From Thiohalomonas denitrificans (lineage in GTDB: Bacteria > Pseudomonadota > Gammaproteobacteria > Thiohalomonadales > Thiohalomonadaceae), in contig DYFR01000006.1 in assembly GCA_020725115.1 (NCBI GenBank), positions 52,136 to 116,135 of the forward strand: a stretch of 64,000 nt of DNA. The letters are read 5' to 3'. Of the stretch, positions 15,986 to 23,376 are shown piece after piece. How positions within the stretch are numbered: the first letter of the stretch is position 1; the number at the start of each line of letters is the position of its first letter. Made by a program: the position numbers and the translations under genes. The notes under the pieces were generated by a model that saw only the letters and a list, made by a program, of their open reading frames with translations, was not told the DNA's origin and made no database searches.

Positions 15986-17395
15986 TCATCCGCCACAGGG
16001 ATTGGCCGGCAACAGACCGCCGCCACCACCGGATGAACCGCCGCCACTAACCTTATAGGCGCGATCCTCCTTGACGATGGCATTGGCACTGGCTGCATAG
16101 GCGTCGTTGATCACTCTGGGGGCCACCAGATTGAGGTTAGCCTGTGCCGTATAGGTAGATACGACATCGGTACGCCAGGGCGAGTCGATCGGCAGGATAT
16201 AGTTGCCGGTGGCATCCTGCAGGTACGACAGCGAATTCCACTCCACCATGGCGCCGTCATAGAAACGCGTCGGCAACCCCAACACCACCGCGCTGGCTAC
16301 ACCGGTAATCATGGCACGGAACGTGGTCTCGCAATACGTGTACACCACGTCGCCCTGCTGATAGGCACTGCCCACACCAACGCCCTGCTGGGTTCCATCG
16401 ATAAAGCCAGCACCGCTGATATTGCCGTCCATATATGCCTGCAAATCAGCCTTGCTCTTGTAATAGCAATTGGTGCCACAGTCAGTCAGCATATTGGTGT
16501 AATCGAGTTGCAAGGCACCGCGCGGATGTCCCTGGCGCGATCCGTTGTTCTGGAAAGAAGCACCCGAATACTGAGTCGTACTGCGCGCATCCCAGATAAA
16601 TACGCCATCATTGAGTACATTTGTGTCAGAGGCCGGCAGGATGGCCATCATATCCTCCAACGTTGCCTGCAAGGCCGTGTTGTCCACCAACAGGCTTCTG
16701 ACCGATGCCGTTCCGTTGCTTGGCGCAGTGCTGGGAATACCTGTGGCAGCAGCGGAGAAATCGCCCGCCACCATCTGCCCGTCAGTAACCTGCCAATCGT
16801 TACTGCCATTGAGGAGGGAAATGTTTTTGGCCTCTACCCCCCAATAGCGCAAGGCATACCACACGCGCCCCTGGGCCATGGCGTTGCTCGTTGAACCAGC
16901 GCCCATCGCCACGACTATCATGTCCTTTTGCGGGTCGATGGCGTATTTCTTCAACAGGGCATCCATGGCTGCGCCGTCCGGCACCATGGATTGGGTCGTG
17001 ATAACGCCGTTGGAGCGGGTTTGAATCCACTCGGAGGACGGCGACACATAAGTGAATACGTTCAGGTTGTTCGGCTTGATGTATTCCCGTCCAGCCGTGG
17101 GGCCGGCGGCCAGTTGCAGAATCACCAACTTGCCGGTGATACCCGCGGGGCGCTCGTTGAGCCAGCCATCCTTCCAGCGCTTCACTGTCGTTCCCGTGAT
17201 CAGACCATATTCATTGTTGTTGTAATCAGCCGCGGACTCGATAGCAATCGCCGCAGGTGAATTGATAGTGATTTGCGATGCCGGGGAAGAAGTATCTTCG
17301 CTACCGCCACACCCCGTCAGGAACATGACCACCCAGGCGGCGGCCAGTACAATGCCGCTCCCCTTCAATGGCGACTTGCTGCTACGTGTTTCCAT
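15986..17395 (-). CDS. Double-rhodanese lipoprotein
   Basis: The 469-residue precursor has a lipobox (VVMFLTGC, Cys about 27). Two rhodanese-like domains follow. The first (about 70-215; MIVVAMGAGSTSNAMAQGRVWYALRYWG) lacks a cysteine at the active loop. The second (about 245-400; DGVFIWDARSTTQYSG) carries YTYCETTFRAM, a CxxxxR active loop. The C-terminus is Gly-rich and ends CGG. It probably binds or transfers sulfane sulfur or selenium outside the cytoplasm. ATG 17395 has GGAGGAGAAGG upstream and lies about 85 bp after the sigma-54 start point. It heads the cytochrome-porin operon. Confidence 0.85.
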   Translation of the reverse strand: METRSSKSPLKGSGIVLAAAWVVMFLTGCGGSEDTSSPASQITINSPAAIAIESAADYNNNEYGLITGTTVKRWKDGWLNERPAGITGKLVILQLAAGPTAGREYIKPNNLNVFTYVSPSSEWIQTRSNGVITTQSMVPDGAAMDALLKKYAIDPQKDMIVVAMGAGSTSNAMAQGRVWYALRYWGVEAKNISLLNGSNDWQVTDGQMVAGDFSAAATGIPSTAPSNGTASVRSLLVDNTALQATLEDMMAILPASDTNVLNDGVFIWDARSTTQYSGASFQNNGSRQGHPRGALQLDYTNMLTDCGTNCYYKSKADLQAYMDGNISGAGFIDGTQQGVGVGSAYQQGDVVYTYCETTFRAMITGVASAVVLGLPTRFYDGAMVEWNSLSYLQDATGNYILPIDSPWRTDVVSTYTAQANLNLVAPRVINDAYAASANAIVKEDRAYKVSGGGSSGGGGGLLPANPCGG

Positions 17396-17490
17396 AACCC
17401 TTCTCCTCCACATCGAGCGTTTATTATCTGGACTCAGCCCCGGCACATTTGTGGCACGTAGACCCGGGCAACCATCGCGCACCGTTACAA

Positions 17491-17506
17491 AGCAACTTGC
17501 GTACCA
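17491..17506 (-). promoter_or_regulatory. Sigma-54 promoter of the rhodanese-cytochrome-porin operon
   Basis: Minus-strand TGGTACGCAAGTTGCT matches the consensus TGGCACG-N4-TTGCT with one mismatch and exact GG-N10-GC spacing. Transcription should begin near 17480, leaving a 5' leader of about 85 nt before ATG 17395. The neighbouring operon encodes a sigma-54 activator. Confidence 0.8.
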
Positions 17507-17582
17507 GAGTTCCGCCTGAGCCAAGATTCCTTTTTTTTCAGGCTGTTACATGCAAACTTCATGATTCATCCGTTTCCCGTGG

Positions 17583-17626
17583 CATTGCAGAACGAAGTGG
17601 TGCCATTGCACGCCGCCATTTTGCAA
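17583..17626. promoter_or_regulatory. Candidate activator-binding boxes (TTGCA repeats)
   Basis: Three boxes GCATTGCAG, CCATTGCAC and ATTTTGCAA lie 100-145 bp upstream of the predicted sigma-54 start, the usual position for NtrC-type enhancer sites. CATTGCAC and ATTTTGCAA recur upstream of the promoter at 20587. The region also lies near the end of the upstream operon. Confidence 0.45.
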
Positions 17627-17644
17627 CCCGGCAGGCCAGCGGCA

Positions 17645-17827
17645 CTACTTCACCACCACGGGCACCACTGCTCCGGTCAATGCATCCAGCACCTGATCGT
17701 AATTGCCCTCGATCACCATCAACTGCGTCGCCTGTCCCGCAGCCTGCAGAGCGTTCATCAACTCGCCGGCCTGTGCCTGTTGCGCCGTCGATGGCGCCAA
17801 TACCAATACGGTTCTTGCGTCATTCAT
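17645..17827 (-). CDS. Very small DsrE/DsrH-like protein
   Basis: The 60-residue protein starts MNDARTVLVLAPSTAQQAQAG. Its beta-alpha-beta pattern suggests one half of a DsrE-like fold (VLVLAP, TQLMVIEGNYDQVLDAL, VVPVVVK). It has no cysteine, so it is unlikely to transfer sulfur itself and could be a structural subunit. The ATG overlaps the preceding stop by 4 bp (ATGA). It is the last gene of the TusA-YeeE-DsrE operon. The family assignment rests on fold pattern and context. Confidence 0.6.
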   Translation of the reverse strand: MNDARTVLVLAPSTAQQAQAGELMNALQAAGQATQLMVIEGNYDQVLDALTGAVVPVVVK

Positions 17828-18087
17828 ATGATGTACACCACGTCAGCCTGTGTTACGGCGTTGGCCAGTGCCGCCGGGACGGCGGCGGGATCATCGACCC
17901 GGTCCAGCGGCACATCGGCAAACTCCAGCGATTCGAGCTGAATATTCAGTTCATCGCCGGGCTCCAGTTCGCCGCACACCAGCACGCGCACGGGGTCGTC
18001 CAGCAGGGTCAGGCCGCTGGCCATGCGCAAGGCCTCGGTCTTGCGGTATCTGGCCACCACCAGGATGTTCTTGTCTCCCTCTGCCAT
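17824..18087 (-). CDS. DsrE-like small protein
   Basis: The 87-residue protein (KNILVVARYRKTEALRMASGLTLL, VRVLVCGELEPGDE) has the alternating beta/alpha pattern of DsrE/DsrF-like sulfur-carrier proteins. A single Cys near residue 39 lies at the end of the second strand, so it may act in persulfide relay or be a non-catalytic partner. ATG 18087 follows GGAGAACGAGT; the in-frame GTG just before it is less well spaced. It lies 12 bp after the next DsrE-like gene and overlaps the following one. Confidence 0.7.
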   Translation of the reverse strand: MAEGDKNILVVARYRKTEALRMASGLTLLDDPVRVLVCGELEPGDELNIQLESLEFADVPLDRVDDPAAVPAALANAVTQADVVYII

Positions 18088-18099
18088 CACTCGTTCTCC

Positions 18100-18405
18100 T
18101 CAGAACACCAGCACTTGATCGGAATTCTTCACCAACTCCGCATCCTGGTACTGTCCGCCCACCACCACCTTGTCGGCGATGGGGGCGACGTCGATGCCTT
18201 CGTAACGCTCCACGCTCAGCTCGCACAGCGACGTCGCCACGCTGCCGGACAGGGCCAGGCTGGCGAACTGCGAGTTGTTGAGCAGGCGCACGCCGGTGTC
18301 GGTCAGGAAGCAGCGCGTTTTCCAGCCGCGTTTCACCGCGGCCTGCATCACGCCTATCGCCTGGTTCGCAAAACTGTCGTCGGTCACTACCACACCCAGT
18401 CGCAT
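18100..18405 (-). CDS. DsrE-family protein
   Basis: The 101-residue protein (MRLGVVVTDDSFANQAIGVMQAA, CFLTDTGVRLLNN, SLCELSVERY) has the DsrE/F-like fold with cysteines near 32 and 61. The pattern DTGVRLL followed by ...CELS resembles the region that carries the persulfide in DsrE-type subunits. It lies 3 bp after tusA on the minus strand. TusA and DsrE proteins typically pass sulfane sulfur to one another, so this is the likely partner of the upstream TusA. Confidence 0.78.
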   Translation of the reverse strand: MRLGVVVTDDSFANQAIGVMQAAVKRGWKTRCFLTDTGVRLLNNSQFASLALSGSVATSLCELSVERYEGIDVAPIADKVVVGGQYQDAELVKNSDQVLVF

Positions 18406-18408
18406 TGG

Positions 18409-18660
18409 TCAGGCCTTCCGAATTTTCCAGATGGACATGCCGCCATCGTTGCTGCGCTCATACAGGTCATTGCCTTCGTTGTCACACATGGCAATGATGG
18501 ACTCGCCGGAAGACGGGTTGTCGAACACCAGGGTCAACACGTCGCCGGACGCCATTTTTTGCAGTGCCTTCTTGGTATAGACCTGTGGATGGGGGCAGCT
18601 GTAACCGCACACGTCGAGTTTGTATTCGCCGTCACTGGTCTGCTCGAATTTGACTGCCAT
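18409..18660 (-). CDS. tusA: TusA-family sulfurtransferase
   Basis: The 83-residue protein has the TusA motif VCGYSCPHPQVYTKKAL with catalytic Cys22 in CPxP and an additional Cys18. It should carry sulfur as a cysteine persulfide in the cytoplasm. The SD is AAGGAG, 8 nt before the ATG. It is located between the YeeE permease (32 bp upstream) and the DsrE-like genes, an arrangement that suggests it receives the imported sulfur or selenium species. A second TusA-like gene lies at 20200-20517. Confidence 0.9.
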   Translation of the reverse strand: MAVKFEQTSDGEYKLDVCGYSCPHPQVYTKKALQKMASGDVLTLVFDNPSSGESIIAMCDNEGNDLYERSNDGGMSIWKIRKA

Positions 18661-18692
18661 GATGTGCTCCTTTCTGGATATCGAATTTATAG

Positions 18693-20150
18693 TTAAAGCT
18701 CACATTCATCCTGCTTCGCGGATCTACGCTCGATCCACAGGTTGAATGCCTTGACGCCGAGATAACCACCACCGACCATACCGGCCAGGAATACCCAGCC
18801 GCTCGGATCGCCGTTGGTCACCGTGGCAAAAAAGGCGCCGATATTGCAGCCCATGCCGATGCGCGCACCGATGCCCATCAGGGTGCCGCCGATGAGGGCG
18901 AACATGGCGGTTTCCATGCTCGGCAGTTTCCACTTGAATTCACGGCGGCTCAGAGCCAGTACTGCCGCGCCAAGGATGATGCCGATGGACATGAAGCCCG
19001 GCGCATTCAGTAGTGGATTAGGGATGCCGTTATCCAGACCGAAGAAGATGTTGTCCATCATGTTGACACCCATCCTTTCCATCACCCATGCACCCCACTG
19101 CGCCTCCTGGGTGGTGATATACCAGTAACCGGGGTCGAACACTGTGTCCTGGATGGACAGGCCGCTGGTGTGCCCCATGTCGGACAACAGCTCACCGAAG
19201 TTGAATATGTGGTAATGCTCGCGCAAGGCGCCGGTCACCCACATCTGCAGACCGGCGAAGATCCCCAGGCCCACACCGGCGATGGCAGTGTTCTTGGACG
19301 AGGTGAACATCGACCACATGCCGCGCGCGTGATCTCCCATATCCGGCGCGGTTATCTTGGCGCGGCGCAGGTAGCCTTTGCGGTAGTAGACGGCGTACAG
19401 CGCGATCAGGATCACTATGGTCGGCAGGATGGTGACGAGCAGCGTGTTGACGAAATAGCTCGCTACCACCGGATTGGCGGTACCCAGGGTTTCCGCCAGG
19501 GTGGAACCCTTCATGTCCCACACATAGCCGGCGGTAAAGATATCGAACCAGCCCTCGGTTACCGACAGTTCTTCCGGCATGTCCTTGGCCACGGCAGAGT
19601 CTATCCAGGCAGCCGGCACCAGGCGATCGAACCAGCCGCTCGCCGCCACAAAGATGGCTTGGGAAAATGAGATGGCTACGATGACGATCATTGAACCGAC
19701 GTTGCCTTCGCCGGCCTTGTACAGAGAACCTGAGGCACAGCCGCCGGTAAACACGATACCGAAGCCGAAGATCAGGCCGCCGAGAGCCACGTGCCAACCG
19801 ATGGGGTGCGGATGGAAGGTGCTGAATCCACCGACCGTCACCGTCGCAGCGATGATGGAATACAAGGCCACCGCAATCATCATGCCCACGGCCATGCGTG
19901 GTACGCCCACCGCGAACAGGTCGCGCACCGCCGCCGCCATGCAGAAACGGCCGTATTGCAGCAGCATGCCGTAGATCATGCCGAACCACACATACACCAG
20001 CAGGTAGATGTAACGGCTATCGATGGACAATACCCACAGCGAGCCCAACAGAACCAGTGCCATGATACTCACGGCATACTGATTGCCTTTCTGAGCCAGC
20101 CATCCCTCCCGTTGCGCGGCTACCGCGACTGCTTCGTTCTCATTGCTCAT
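18693..20150 (-). CDS. YeeE/YedE-family thiosulfate or selenium-type permease
   Basis: The 485-residue integral membrane protein has about 12 hydrophobic segments. Conserved cysteines sit in GRFCMAA (near 70), FTGGCASGSL (near 135) and GMGCNIGAFF (near 440), the thiol relay proposed to pass thiosulfate or a sulfide species through YeeE. It is longer than E. coli YeeE (about 350) and closer to the YedE group, some of which are tied to selenium. Charged central loops lie around 240-330. TusA genes flank it on both sides. Confidence 0.88.
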   Translation of the reverse strand: MSNENEAVAVAAQREGWLAQKGNQYAVSIMALVLLGSLWVLSIDSRYIYLLVYVWFGMIYGMLLQYGRFCMAAAVRDLFAVGVPRMAVGMMIAVALYSIIAATVTVGGFSTFHPHPIGWHVALGGLIFGFGIVFTGGCASGSLYKAGEGNVGSMIVIVAISFSQAIFVAASGWFDRLVPAAWIDSAVAKDMPEELSVTEGWFDIFTAGYVWDMKGSTLAETLGTANPVVASYFVNTLLVTILPTIVILIALYAVYYRKGYLRRAKITAPDMGDHARGMWSMFTSSKNTAIAGVGLGIFAGLQMWVTGALREHYHIFNFGELLSDMGHTSGLSIQDTVFDPGYWYITTQEAQWGAWVMERMGVNMMDNIFFGLDNGIPNPLLNAPGFMSIGIILGAAVLALSRREFKWKLPSMETAMFALIGGTLMGIGARIGMGCNIGAFFATVTNGDPSGWVFLAGMVGGGYLGVKAFNLWIERRSAKQDECEL

Positions 20151-20199
20151 ATTTTTCCGCCAGTCATCATCTGTTTATAAATATTTGTTGTATTGCCTG

Positions 20200-20517
20200 T
20201 TACAGTCCCTTGCGGATATATATCCGCCATCCGTCGGCATCGCGCACCGTGGCCAAGTGGCTGCTGCACAGCACCATGGCCAATGACGGTATCGTTTCTA
20301 CCGAGGTCGGATTGTCGGACAACAGCTCGAATACATCGCCGTCCGCCAATTCCTCCACCATTTGCATGGTTAGCAGCTGGGGCCGGGGGCAGACAGCGCC
20401 GAGACAATCCACACTGCACGCTACCTCTACCGGCCCGATTCCGGGCAAGTCGACCACATGTTTTACTTCGGTGATCGAAACTTTGCGCCCTCGCCATAAC
20501 CTTTTCAGCCACAACAT
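20200..20517 (-). CDS. Second TusA-like protein with N-terminal extension
   Basis: The 105-residue protein has a TusA core with SVDCLGAVCPRPQLLTM (catalytic Cys43, another Cys at 38). A basic N-terminal extension (MLWLKRLWRGRKVS) precedes the core. The C-terminus (VLCSSHLATVRDADGWRIYIRKGL) is also typical. GGGAGG lies 9 nt before ATG 20517. It is the first gene of the operon, about 58 bp after the predicted sigma-54 start, and precedes the permease by 49 bp. Its paralogue at 18409 suggests donor and acceptor roles. Confidence 0.83.
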   Translation of the reverse strand: MLWLKRLWRGRKVSITEVKHVVDLPGIGPVEVACSVDCLGAVCPRPQLLTMQMVEELADGDVFELLSDNPTSVETIPSLAMVLCSSHLATVRDADGWRIYIRKGL

Positions 20518-20586
20518 TGGGCAAAGCCTCCCGCCGGAACGGCACCACACCACCACACTGTCAATCCGGTGTGGCCACTCTCTTCT

Positions 20587-20602
20587 AGCAGTTTGTATGC
20601 CA
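20587..20602 (-). promoter_or_regulatory. Sigma-54-type promoter of the TusA-YeeE operon
   Basis: Minus-strand TGGCATACAAACTGCT keeps GG-N10-GC and ends GCT like the promoter at 17491. The predicted start is near 20576, about 58 nt upstream of ATG 20517. The -12 element CTGCT departs from consensus TTGCT by one base. Confidence 0.6.
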
Positions 20603-20660
20603 TGGCACTTTTACTCTTTATATCAACACGTTAAGCGCTCGACCCAACAATGAGGAGATC

Positions 20661-20750
20661 CGCAAATTGCAATCTTCTCCGACAGTTCGAATACACCACA
20701 GGATTTTGCAATCCACTAACGACTGCTGCTCCGGAATGCACATTGCACCA
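20661..20750. promoter_or_regulatory. Upstream TTGCA boxes in a 397-bp intergenic gap
   Basis: The gap 20518-20914 holds no gene. Boxes AAATTGCAATC, ATTTTGCAATC and ACATTGCACC lie 85-175 bp upstream of the predicted sigma-54 start. ATTTTGCAA and CATTGCAC also occur at 17583-17626. An isolated AAGGGTCAGACC at about 20872 resembles half of a dispersed palindrome. The rest looks featureless. Confidence 0.45.
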
Positions 20751-20914
20751 TCAGGATAGCGAAACCCCATCTCAATAATACCGATGGTGCAGATAACGCT
20801 GGCCTGTACACGGTTTTTGGCTATTGCAGGGCCGGACTCAACCGGTTTTGCCCCGGGAGATGTGACGGGAAAAGGGTCAGACCAAACTGGTGCAGGACTG
20901 TAGTGATTACCGTA

Positions 20915-21679
20915 TTACATGCGCCCGGTGTATCGCAGGGTGTAATAGCCGCGCCCATCGGCGCGCCCCAGCATTTTCAGGCTGTTGCCCAGGCTGGCAT
21001 CGGCCTCGGGGCGGGCGCGCAGTTTGGCTTCCAGACGGTAGCTGCGGTTGGCGTCAAGGATGAGGGTGCCGTTGATCTCCAGTGGGCCGCCGGCGTCGGA
21101 CAGGGTGCCGGTGGTACCGCCGGTTTCACCGGGTTGCAGGGTGAGTTTGAGGTCGCCGAGCTTGAGCGGCTGGCCGGCCACCAGCAGCGCCTGGCTCCAC
21201 ATCAGCGTGCCACGTAGCGCCGGCGCACCTTGCGGTGGCAGTTGCACCTCCTCCAGGTTGACTGCAACGTTGCCGTCGGCGGCGATGGGGAGGCCAGTGT
21301 TGAACAGCATCAGCCGTGCAGCGGGCAGGCGGGCGCTGACGTTGTGTAGCAGCACGTGGCCGTCACGTGTCACAGCAGCATGGCCGGCGAGGCTGCTGTT
21401 GGTATCTTGCAGTTGCAGGTCGAGGCCGAGGCGCCCGCGCAGCAGAGACCAGGGCGATAGTTCCCAGCGCAGCCCCCCCAGCGGCGTGCTGCGCCAAGCG
21501 ACGGTGCCGGCGCGGCCAGACCACAGACTCCCGCCGAGATCGTGCAGGGTAACTGGCAACGTTTTTGGCAGATGGTACACCGCCAGGCTGTAAGCGTGGC
21601 GGGCCGGCAGCGTGATGACCAGTGCCAGCGCATAGGCAGATAGGCCGAGCAGCACATACTTCAGCCAGATGCGCTTCAC
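20915..21679 (-). CDS. gspN: Type II secretion protein N
   Basis: The 254-residue protein has one N-terminal membrane anchor (about 5-25) and a periplasmic beta-rich domain (PLGGLRWELSPWSLLRGRLGLDL; GGPLEINGTLILDANRSYRLEAKLRARPEA, split here into strands). Short terminal helices are typical of GspN. Its role in the secreton is accessory and not fully defined. It is the last gene of gspG-N and overlaps gspM by 4 bp. Confidence 0.85.
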   Translation of the reverse strand: MKRIWLKYVLLGLSAYALALVITLPARHAYSLAVYHLPKTLPVTLHDLGGSLWSGRAGTVAWRSTPLGGLRWELSPWSLLRGRLGLDLQLQDTNSSLAGHAAVTRDGHVLLHNVSARLPAARLMLFNTGLPIAADGNVAVNLEEVQLPPQGAPALRGTLMWSQALLVAGQPLKLGDLKLTLQPGETGGTTGTLSDAGGPLEINGTLILDANRSYRLEAKLRARPEADASLGNSLKMLGRADGRGYYTLRYTGRM

Positions 21680-22167
21680 GGGGACATCTCCAGCACCACG
21701 CGCGCATTGACCCGGCCCGGTGCCGCCGGCATGCGCTCGACGGTGAGTTCGCTGATCTTGACACTGTGGTGGCCAGCCAATGTGTCCAGCCAGCGCAGCA
21801 GATCAGCAAAGGCCGCATCCTCCAGCCAGATGCGCACCGTGTGCTGCCCGTCCGGCTGCACGCGCTTCACCGCAGCGCCGAGCTTGTGTGCCTTGGCGCT
21901 TTCGTCGCTGAGGGCAAGCAGGGAACGGCCGTCGCTGCCCGTGCCCTGGGTACCGCGCAGGGCGCGGGCTTCCACCGCCGCCTGCTGCATCCACGCCAGG
22001 GCGGTGCGTTGTGCCGCGACGTTCTGCTCCATCTGTCTCAACCTGGTGGTGAGCGGATCCCAAACCAGGGCATACAGCAGCAAAACCAGGGTTGCGACGC
22101 CGCCCGCGGCGACGATGCGGCGCTCGCGCGACTGCATCTGCTCCCAATGCTGGCGCAATGCCGTCAT
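21676..22167 (-). CDS. gspM: Type II secretion protein M
   Basis: The 163-residue bitopic inner-membrane protein has a short cytoplasmic N-terminus, a membrane segment near 20-38 (RIVAAGGVATLVLLLYALVW), a coiled-coil (about 40-70) and a periplasmic ferredoxin-like domain. GspM partners GspL in the assembly platform. It overlaps both gspL and gspN by 4 bp, so the three are translationally coupled. Confidence 0.88.
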   Translation of the reverse strand: MTALRQHWEQMQSRERRIVAAGGVATLVLLLYALVWDPLTTRLRQMEQNVAAQRTALAWMQQAAVEARALRGTQGTGSDGRSLLALSDESAKAHKLGAAVKRVQPDGQHTVRIWLEDAAFADLLRWLDTLAGHHSVKISELTVERMPAAPGRVNARVVLEMSP

Positions 22168-23372
22168 GCGGCACCTCCACGCAAGGCGATGCGTCCGGCG
22201 ACGCCGCCGGAACCACTGTCAGCGCCGGTGATCTCGGCGCGCAGCAGGCCGCTGTCCAGCGCCTGCTTGAGACGATCAAGGGCCTGCAGATCGGTGGCGG
22301 TCACCTCGATGTCGAGCAGACCCGCTGAGTAGCGCAGTGCGCGCAGCTCGACACCGGCATTGCGCAGGGCGGGTGCGGCGTGCAGCAGCATGCGGTGAAA
22401 TTCCTGGCCGGCGTCGCCGCGACGCAATTCGGCCAGTTTCTGCTCCATCTGGATGCGGGCGTTGACCACGCGCTGGGATTCGGGGAAGGCGCTGCGGTAG
22501 ACCTGCTCGATCTGCGTCGCCAGCTGCGCGTCTTCGCGCGCCAGTGCGGCATAGCGTGCCCCGGCCATGCCGCTGTGCAGCAGCACCAGCAGGATTACCA
22601 GCACGGCGGCGGCGCGCCAAGGCTGCCACAGCTGGCGGGTCTGTTCGCGCCGGCTGAACTCGCCCTGCAACAGGTTGAGGGCGTCGCCGCGTTGGGCGCC
22701 GGCGGCGAGCAGGGTGAGTGCGTCTCCGGTCAGCGGCGTGCGCTGCAATTCGATACCTTGTGCATCGCACCAAGCCTGCAACAGGCGCTGAACCTCGCCG
22801 GAGGAATCGCCGTCGTGAAATTGCAGTCGCGTCGGCCGCTGCTCATCGTTTTGCAGCAACAGCGGCAGCAGATACGGCAAGGTCGCGCTGTCGCAGGCGA
22901 AACCGCGCATATCACCGCTGCGCAGGCGGATGCTGTCGTGCTCGGCAAGCACGCTCCACTCCCCCGCTGCGCGCGGCAGCGCCAGCACATCGGGCAGCAT
23001 GCTGTCCGGGGCGATGCCGACGGCCTCCAGCGCGTCGAGCCAGCTGCGCAGCGTTGCGCGATCCACCACGGCGCAGGGAACCTCGTCGCCGCCCGGACGC
23101 GCGGCCGCAGCAAAGTGCAGCGTCTCGACGTCGGCGGCGAGCTGGTCTTCCAGGGCAAAGGGCAGGGCCTGACGCAGGCGCTGCCGCTGCCGCGTGGGAA
23201 TGCGTGCCGACAGCAGTGTGACGGCCTCGGTCGGAGCCAGCACCCGCACCGATTTGCCGGCGGCGGCGCGCGCGGCCTCCACCAGCGCGCCGTGCGCAAC
23301 GCGCTCCGGTGCCCCGGCAGGACACCAGCTGGCAGTGGAGTCGGCAGTTAGCCGCAGCAGGAAATCTTCCAT
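22164..23372 (-). CDS. gspL: Type II secretion protein L
   Basis: The 402-residue protein has a cytoplasmic actin-like domain (about 1-230), which normally recruits the GspE ATPase. One membrane segment follows (about 255-273, AAAVLVILLVLLHSGMAGA), then a periplasmic ferredoxin-like domain with a coiled-coil start. Its position between gspK and gspM and its size are standard. No ribosome-binding site is obvious at ATG 23372; the 4-bp gap from gspK allows reinitiation. Confidence 0.9.
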   Translation of the reverse strand: MEDFLLRLTADSTASWCPAGAPERVAHGALVEAARAAAGKSVRVLAPTEAVTLLSARIPTRQRQRLRQALPFALEDQLAADVETLHFAAAARPGGDEVPCAVVDRATLRSWLDALEAVGIAPDSMLPDVLALPRAAGEWSVLAEHDSIRLRSGDMRGFACDSATLPYLLPLLLQNDEQRPTRLQFHDGDSSGEVQRLLQAWCDAQGIELQRTPLTGDALTLLAAGAQRGDALNLLQGEFSRREQTRQLWQPWRAAAVLVILLVLLHSGMAGARYAALAREDAQLATQIEQVYRSAFPESQRVVNARIQMEQKLAELRRGDAGQEFHRMLLHAAPALRNAGVELRALRYSAGLLDIEVTATDLQALDRLKQALDSGLLRAEITGADSGSGGVAGRIALRGGAA

Positions 23373-23376
23373 AGCG

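Noticed and set aside
15986..17395. Rhodanese lipoprotein as a GlyGly-CTERM rhombosortase substrate
   Set aside because: The Gly-rich C-terminus lacks the membrane helix and Arg cluster that define GlyGly-CTERM.
17396..17524. Upstream in-frame extension of the rhodanese lipoprotein
   Set aside because: The extension overlies the sigma-54 promoter and lacks a signal peptide. ATG 17395 has a strong ribosome-binding site and a lipobox signal.
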